10,336 bases of DNA, from NCBI GenBank assembly GCA_900555725.1, contig USMD01000071.1, positions 1-10,336 of the forward strand, written 5' to 3'. Below are positions 6,887-10,336 of the stretch, one piece after another. Both the position numbers and the translations under genes were made by a program. The stretch is from an uncultured Garciella sp. GTDB lineage: Bacteria; Bacillota; Clostridia; Eubacteriales; Garciellaceae. The notes below the pieces were generated by a model that saw only the letters and a list, made by a program, of their open reading frames with translations, was not told the origin of the DNA and made no database searches. Each line of letters starts with the position of its first letter. Positions within the stretch are counted from its first letter, which is position 1.

Positions 6887-8173
6887 CTAAAATTCCTTTG
6901 CTGTTAAGATATTGAAGCCCATTTCATTCGTTGCACCAGTTATAGCTTGTAATTCCACAACAATGGAACCATTTTCTTTCAGGCTTCCATCAAATCCACC
7001 AGCAATGGTATTAACTGGTTCAAGATATCCTATTACCTTATCAAGTTTAGGTAAGGTAACGACTTCGTTAGCATTTCCCCCAGTAACTACTGCATTCGCT
7101 AAGGAGTCAGCATCTGCTAAGGATTGAGATGCTCCATCTCTTCCAGCATATTCATCGGTTACTAAAACCGTCTTAATGCCTTTTTGTTCAATCTTTTTAC
7201 AATTCATAATAAGATCTGTATCTGGATTTCCAAAACCTTCTTGAGATACGATTACTCCATCTACTCCAAGATACTCAACTAGTTTAGCTGCCCAATCAGA
7301 AGATCTTTCCTTATCCGCTAGATAAACGTTTTCATTTGTGATAACAACCCCAACAAAGTTTAACTCTTTCCCATGCTTTTTAAATAAATCTTCAATGATA
7401 GGATTGTTTAAATGATGATAGGTCGTGTTTTTATCGCAAGCGGATACACAATTTCCACTAACAATGGCTCCATCCATAATTTCTGTTGGATGAATTAAGG
7501 TAGATAAAGTTTGTTTTGCATCTACTCCATATACATAGGTATCATGCATTAAACCTTGACTTTGTAGCATTAATACATAAACTACCTTTGGAAGTTTAGG
7601 ATATTTTTCAACGCTTTCTAATAGTGGTAAAGATTCATAGGATACCACTTCATCAGGGGCTACATCTTTTCCAGCTTTTCCAAGATACATAGCAGCTTTA
7701 AGTCCTGCCATTCTCAATGCCTTTTCCATCTCATGCTTTTCTAATCCTTCCTTAGGATTGCAAACCAAAACTACATGATTAAGCTTTGAAAATGGAGTAT
7801 AGTCTGCTCCTGGGCCTGTCATATCAATAATACCCTCTTGAAAGGCTACCACCTTTCCTGTTGTTACAACTGCAGCGCCTTTTAACACATGGGTTCTCCC
7901 GTTACCTACTGTTTGAACCCTTGACAAAACTCCTGGAAAGATTCCCCCAGGTCCTTCTACTTTCACCCTTGGTTCAACAACATCCTTTACTGGAGTAATT
8001 CTCACACTTTCTCCTGGTCTTGCTAACTCTACATCAACACTTTCTAAATTTTCATCTGTACTTATTTCTGCAATAAGCTCTTCTTTATCCACATATAAAA
8101 TACCATTTTCCACCTTTGTCTCATTATCAAATTGCACATCTTTGATGAAAATGTTTCCTAATTCTAAGCGCAT
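6887..8173 (-). CDS. grdE: Glycine reductase complex protein B proprotein, GrdE (pyruvoyl precursor)
   Basis: GrdE is the glycine-specific precursor of the two non-selenium subunits of protein B. It undergoes self-cleavage before a cysteine, which becomes the pyruvoyl group that binds the amine of glycine as a Schiff base. The 428-aa product opens MRLELGNIFIKDVQFDNETK. Its EIMDGAIVSGNC-VSACDKNTTYHH segment places Asn241-Cys242 at the known processing site (Cys242 was reported for Clostridium sticklandii). Cleavage would give chains of about 241 and 187 residues. The flanking GVVITNENVYLADKERSSDW and IVSQEGFGNPDTDL are also typical. GrdE, rather than the GrdF/GrdG (sarcosine) or GrdI/GrdH (betaine) equivalents, marks the operon as specific for glycine. 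GGAGGTGAATTT supports ATG 8173. It follows trxA by 99 nt, a gap that may hold an internal promoter. Confidence 0.96.
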   Translation of the reverse strand: MRLELGNIFIKDVQFDNETKVENGILYVDKEELIAEISTDENLESVDVELARPGESVRITPVKDVVEPRVKVEGPGGIFPGVLSRVQTVGNGRTHVLKGAAVVTTGKVVAFQEGIIDMTGPGADYTPFSKLNHVVLVCNPKEGLEKHEMEKALRMAGLKAAMYLGKAGKDVAPDEVVSYESLPLLESVEKYPKLPKVVYVLMLQSQGLMHDTYVYGVDAKQTLSTLIHPTEIMDGAIVSGNCVSACDKNTTYHHLNNPIIEDLFKKHGKELNFVGVVITNENVYLADKERSSDWAAKLVEYLGVDGVIVSQEGFGNPDTDLIMNCKKIEQKGIKTVLVTDEYAGRDGASQSLADADSLANAVVTGGNANEVVTLPKLDKVIGYLEPVNTIAGGFDGSLKENGSIVVELQAITGATNEMGFNILTAKEF

Positions 8174-8206
8174 AAATTCACCTCCCCATTATATTTTCCT
8201 TTCCAT

Positions 8207-8235
8207 AGTATAAATAATAAGCACATTTATTGTAA
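8207..8235 (-). promoter_or_regulatory. Candidate internal promoter upstream of grdE
   Basis: On the minus strand TTACAA (8235-8230) and TATACT (8212-8207) are separated by 17 bp. The -10 matches TATAAT at 5 of 6, but the -35 matches TTGACA at only 3 of 6. It ends 33 nt before the grdE start. It could give extra transcript for the structural genes independent of the riboswitch. Confidence 0.35.
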
Positions 8236-8244
8236 CTCTAAGCT

Positions 8245-8267
8245 ATAGGCCTAGATAGGTTACCTAT
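8245..8267. repeat. Clustered palindromes after trxA
   Basis: ATAGGT-T-ACCTAT (8255-8267) and TAGGCCTA (8246-8253) lie side by side just after the trxA stop and upstream of the candidate grdE promoter. ATAGG and CCTAT segments can pair in more than one way. A dyad of this kind may bind a regulator, but no T tract follows to make a terminator. Confidence 0.4.
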
Positions 8268-8272
8268 TCAAA

Positions 8273-8590
8273 TTATATATACTTTTGAATCATAGCCTCT
8301 ACATTTTCTGGAGTTGCTTCTTCTTTTACCAGTTCTTCTACCTTTTTTCCATCTTTATAAATAGCAATGACTGGCAGGCCCAGCACTTTTTGAGCGATAC
8401 ATAATCTTCTAGCCTTTGAAGTATCTAACTTAGTAAATTTAATTTTGTCTCCATATTTTTTAGAAAACCCTTCAATATGGGGAAGTAATGCTTTACAAGG
8501 TTCACAAGTTGGACCTCCAAAATCAACTAGGACATATCCATCTGCTTTTAAAACCTCGTCCTCAAAGGTATTCTTATTGAGTTCTAACAT
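8273..8590 (-). CDS. trxA: Thioredoxin of the glycine reductase operon, atypical active site
   Basis: This 105-aa thioredoxin reduces the oxidised selenoprotein GrdA. It has the normal fold signs: the strand VLVDF, active-site helix, and a cis-proline loop at P73 (VLGLPVIAIYKDG). The usual WCGPC is replaced by T28-C29-E30-P31-C32, so the Trp before the first cysteine is missing. Divergent Cys-Glu-Pro-Cys or Cys-Val-Pro-Cys motifs are known from thioredoxins of other glycine-reducing clostridia, which points to co-adaptation with a special reductase. GGGAGGATTTGATT supports ATG 8590; the 10 extra upstream codons to 8620 overlap that site. It is 51 nt after trxB and 99 nt before grdE. An additional cysteine, C64, is present in the fold. 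Confidence 0.95.
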   Translation of the reverse strand: MLELNKNTFEDEVLKADGYVLVDFGGPTCEPCKALLPHIEGFSKKYGDKIKFTKLDTSKARRLCIAQKVLGLPVIAIYKDGKKVEELVKEEATPENVEAMIQKYI

Positions 8591-8641
8591 AATCAAATCC
8601 TCCCTTTCTTTTTTAATCATGTAATTGTATTTCTAAAAAAC

Positions 8642-9586
8642 TTACTCCTCAAATGCCTTTTCAATATATTTTTCAGCTTGAACAGCTGCTATGGCCCCAT
8701 CAGCAGTAGCAGTGACTACTTGTTTTAAAGGCTTTAATCTACAATCTCCTGCAGCAAAAACACCGGGAATATTTGTTTTCATACATTCATCCGTTTTAAT
8801 GTATCCATTTTCCATATTAAATAATCCTTTAAACAAGCCTGTCGTTGGATCAGAACCAATAAACACAAAGATTCCAAAGGTTCCGTCATTTTCATCTGCA
8901 AAAATCTCAATATCTTCATCGGTTTTGCGATTATGCAAAATCATAGATTCTACAATTCCTTCTCCTTTGATTTCTTTCACTACAGAATTCCAAATAAAAT
9001 CAATTTTTTCATTTTTAAAGGCCTTTTCCTGTATGGATTTTGCTGCCCTTAATTCATCTCTCCTATGAATGATAGTGACTTTTCTTGCAAATTTTGATAA
9101 ATACAATGCTTCTTCGACCGCTGAATCTCCTCCACCAACTACATATACTTCAAAATCTTCAAAAAAGTCTGCATCACAGGTTGCACAATAGGATACGCCC
9201 TTTCCTATGAATTCTTTCTCTCCAGGACATCCTATAGGTCTAGGTTTGCACCCGGTTGCAATAATGACACTTTTTGTCTGGTACTCTCCCTTTTTTCCCT
9301 TTAAAACTTTGATTTTATCCTTTAATTCTAACTCTATTACTTCGTCTAATACTCTCTCAGCTCCAAATTCATCTGCTTGTTCTACCATCCTTGCTATTAA
9401 AGATGGGCCGGTAACATCTTTAATTGATCCAGGATAGTTGGCCACTTCATCGGTTATAACAATTTGTCCTCCAGCTTTTTCTTTTTCGAGAATTAAGGTT
9501 TTCATTTTGGCCCTTGCTGCATAAATTCCTGCTGTCAATCCCGCTGGGCCAGCACCGATAATTACTACATCATACACCTTTTTCAT
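8642..9586 (-). CDS. trxB: NADPH-thioredoxin reductase of the glycine reductase operon
   Basis: This FAD enzyme passes electrons from NAD(P)H to TrxA for glycine reduction. The 314-aa product starts MKKVYDVVIIGAGPAG, with the FAD dinucleotide site GAGPAG at 11-16. The redox-active disulfide is C134-A-T-C137. The NADPH domain has VVGGGDSA (about 149-156) and IIHRRDELRA, whose H174-R175-R176 is the phosphate-binding signature of NADPH-linked enzymes, so a ferredoxin-type reductase lacking it is unlikely. The second FAD motif is PGVFAAGDC near the C-terminus. AAGGAGGG is 5-6 nt before ATG 9586; 25 further in-frame codons up to 9661 run into the grdX gene and are rejected. It lies 46 nt after grdX. 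It is the standard low-molecular-weight reductase length. Confidence 0.96.
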   Translation of the reverse strand: MKKVYDVVIIGAGPAGLTAGIYAARAKMKTLILEKEKAGGQIVITDEVANYPGSIKDVTGPSLIARMVEQADEFGAERVLDEVIELELKDKIKVLKGKKGEYQTKSVIIATGCKPRPIGCPGEKEFIGKGVSYCATCDADFFEDFEVYVVGGGDSAVEEALYLSKFARKVTIIHRRDELRAAKSIQEKAFKNEKIDFIWNSVVKEIKGEGIVESMILHNRKTDEDIEIFADENDGTFGIFVFIGSDPTTGLFKGLFNMENGYIKTDECMKTNIPGVFAAGDCRLKPLKQVVTATADGAIAAVQAEKYIEKAFEE

Positions 9587-9632
9587 CCTTACCCTCCTTA
9601 TTATAATAAATTGAATGCCTCCTAATGATCCT

Positions 9633-10019
9633 TCAATTGTACCTATGAATCTTAAGGGCATTTTCTATCAAAGAAAAATCGACTCTTTGAAAATCCTCTA
9701 AAGCACTTTTATCCCAATGACATACTCCTTCATCTTGTGCAAATTTCCTTGCTGTCTGTATACTATTCTCTATGATCATAAGGGAATCCATGTCTAACTG
9801 AGTTCTATTTTTTGTTATGATAACGGTTTCAAAAGGAGACTGGTTAGGCTTTATACTACTTGATAAGGGGTGGGATAAAAGCTTATGCCCTAAATGTATT
9901 TTATCTCTTACAATCTCTAAAATCTGAATATACTCTATATCGTAAAATTCTACCTGATATGTATTTGAAAATTTTTCTTTTATCAAAGGATTATTTGTAA
10001 TAAGAATCTTATCCAACAC
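9633..10019 (-). CDS. grdX: GrdX family protein (glycine reductase operon, role unknown)
   Basis: GrdX is a small protein encoded at the head of many glycine, sarcosine and betaine reductase loci; its molecular role is not established. The product is 128 aa from GTG 10019. Recognition rests on the opening DKILITNNPLIKEKF and the central GHKLLSHPLSSSIKPNQSPF, followed by ETVIITK. AGGGGG lies 4 nt before GTG (10019) and 7 nt before TTG (10016), so the start is non-AUG either way and the first residue is Met. An upstream frame to 10154 would cross the riboswitch and terminator and is not coding. It is the first gene after the riboswitch and 46 nt ahead of trxB. It ends in UGA with no Sec motif around it. 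No membrane or signal sequence is seen. Confidence 0.9.
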   Translation of the reverse strand: MLDKILITNNPLIKEKFSNTYQVEFYDIEYIQILEIVRDKIHLGHKLLSHPLSSSIKPNQSPFETVIITKNRTQLDMDSLMIIENSIQTARKFAQDEGVCHWDKSALEDFQRVDFSLIENALKIHRYN

Positions 10020-10053
10020 TTTTCCCCCTATCTCTTGCAGGAATTTTACCCAT

Positions 10054-10101
10054 AAAAAAACAGAATAGGAAATAAGCATATTACATGCCTTCCTACTCTG
10101 T
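10054..10101 (-). terminator. Rho-independent terminator controlled by the glycine riboswitch
   Basis: ACAGAGTAGGAA (10101-10090) pairs with TTCCTATTCTGT (10071-10060), with one G-U pair and an inner GCAT/ATGC helix. It is followed by seven T residues (10060-10054, the first belonging to the stem). CAGAGT (10100-10095) is also the 3' strand of the second aptamer P1 helix, so glycine binding should block this stem. It is 35 nt before the grdX start. Confidence 0.88.
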
Positions 10102-10275
10102 TTTGAACCTGAGAGATTCTTCTTGTAATTACAAGAGTTGCTCCTTCGGTGCATTCCACTTTCCAGAGTGCTGTCAAAATACGGTCCTTCTGCCTGAGAG
10201 TTTCATTCCTTGTGGCAAGCAAGTAACTTACGCCTTCGGCCCCAAATTGAATTGGTTTCTCCCGCATTTTTCAAC
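10095..10275 (-). ncRNA. Tandem glycine riboswitch (two aptamers, transcriptional ON switch)
   Basis: Aptamer 1 has GCGGGAGAAACC (10265-10254), GCCGAAGGCGTAA (10240-10228) and CTCTCAGGCAGAAGGACCG (10200-10182). Aptamer 2 has ACTCTG (10169-10164), CACCGAAGGAGCAA (10151-10138), TCTCTCAGGT (10116-10107) and CAGAGT (10100-10095), the last pairing with ACTCTG as P1. These are the conserved cores of glycine riboswitches. The leader GGTTGAAAAATG before aptamer 1 looks like the leader-linker kink-turn arm. The short linker between aptamers is about 10181-10170. It heads the glycine reductase operon, and the following terminator overlaps P1 of aptamer 2. Confidence 0.95.
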
Positions 10276-10319
10276 CAGCTAAGCTATTTTGTTAAATATC
10301 AATCAATAACTTTAAAATC

Positions 10320-10325
10320 ATTATA
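10320..10325 (-). promoter_or_regulatory. -10 box of the operon promoter
   Basis: TATAATG is read on the minus strand, about 45-50 nt before the first riboswitch helix, a sensible distance for transcription start near 10313. The -35 hexamer would fall at about 10343-10348, past the end of this window, so only half of the promoter can be seen. Confidence 0.45.
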
Positions 10326-10336
10326 CAATATATAAT

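Noticed and set aside
9633..9635. grdX stop UGA as a possible selenocysteine codon
   Set aside because: No redox motif or conserved continuation follows, the protein is already the expected length, and the next bases hold the trxB ribosome binding sites.
9587..9661. 25-codon N-terminal extension of trxB
   Set aside because: Overlaps grdX and lacks a binding site; MKKVYDVVIIGAGPAG with AAGGAGGG upstream is the normal reductase start.
10020..10154. Upstream extension of grdX
   Set aside because: It reads through the riboswitch aptamer and the terminator; family similarity begins only at the GTG/TTG near 10019.
10046..10267. 73-codon minus and 65-codon plus ORFs over the riboswitch
   Set aside because: They coincide with the conserved tandem aptamers; no protein signal.
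1..10336. CRISPR array, rRNA or tRNA genes
   Set aside because: No regularly spaced repeats and no tRNA or rRNA signatures were seen on either strand.

Overview
The window looks like a contig end from an AT-rich, anaerobic, amino-acid-fermenting member of the Clostridia (Firmicutes). The evidence is a complete selenocysteine-dependent glycine reductase locus, clostridial ribosome binding sites (AGGAGG/GGAGGTGA type) and a low-GC sequence. I cannot assign a genus from the sequence alone. Bases 1-42 are not genomic: they match an Illumina Nextera i5-side adapter, so genomic sequence starts at about base 43.

Layout. 43-748: two divergently transcribed XRE-type helix-turn-helix regulators. The left one is cut by the contig end, and two palindromes with the core TATCNGATA lie between them. 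749-989: a convergent gap with a 19-bp perfect inverted repeat and smaller hairpins. 990-1655 (minus): an uncharacterised 221-aa soluble protein. 1656-2031: a non-coding gap with a terminator-like hairpin beside grdD. 2032-10336: a minus-strand operon read right to left as promoter -10, tandem glycine riboswitch with intrinsic terminator, grdX, trxB, trxA, grdE, grdA, grdB, grdC, grdD.

How the operon works (established for the family). Glycine binds the pyruvoyl-containing GrdE/GrdB protein B as a Schiff base. The selenocysteine of GrdA takes over the carboxymethyl group, and ammonia is released. Protein C (GrdC/GrdD) turns the carboxymethyl-selenoether into acetyl phosphate, leaving oxidised GrdA. 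TrxA and TrxB re-reduce GrdA with electrons from NADPH. Acetyl phosphate then yields ATP. The riboswitch ties expression to glycine supply, and the sequence shows directly that the 3' strand of the second aptamer's P1 is also part of the terminator stem, as expected for a glycine-activated ON switch.

Two genes contain in-frame UGA codons read as selenocysteine: grdA at residue 44 in CFVU, and grdB at residue 350 in UGTC. A naive ORF call truncates the first and splits the second. The core system is well known. The less explained parts are the 107-nt inverted-repeat element between grdB and grdC, the structured element at 844-934, the 221-aa orphan protein, and the atypical TCEPC thioredoxin active site.
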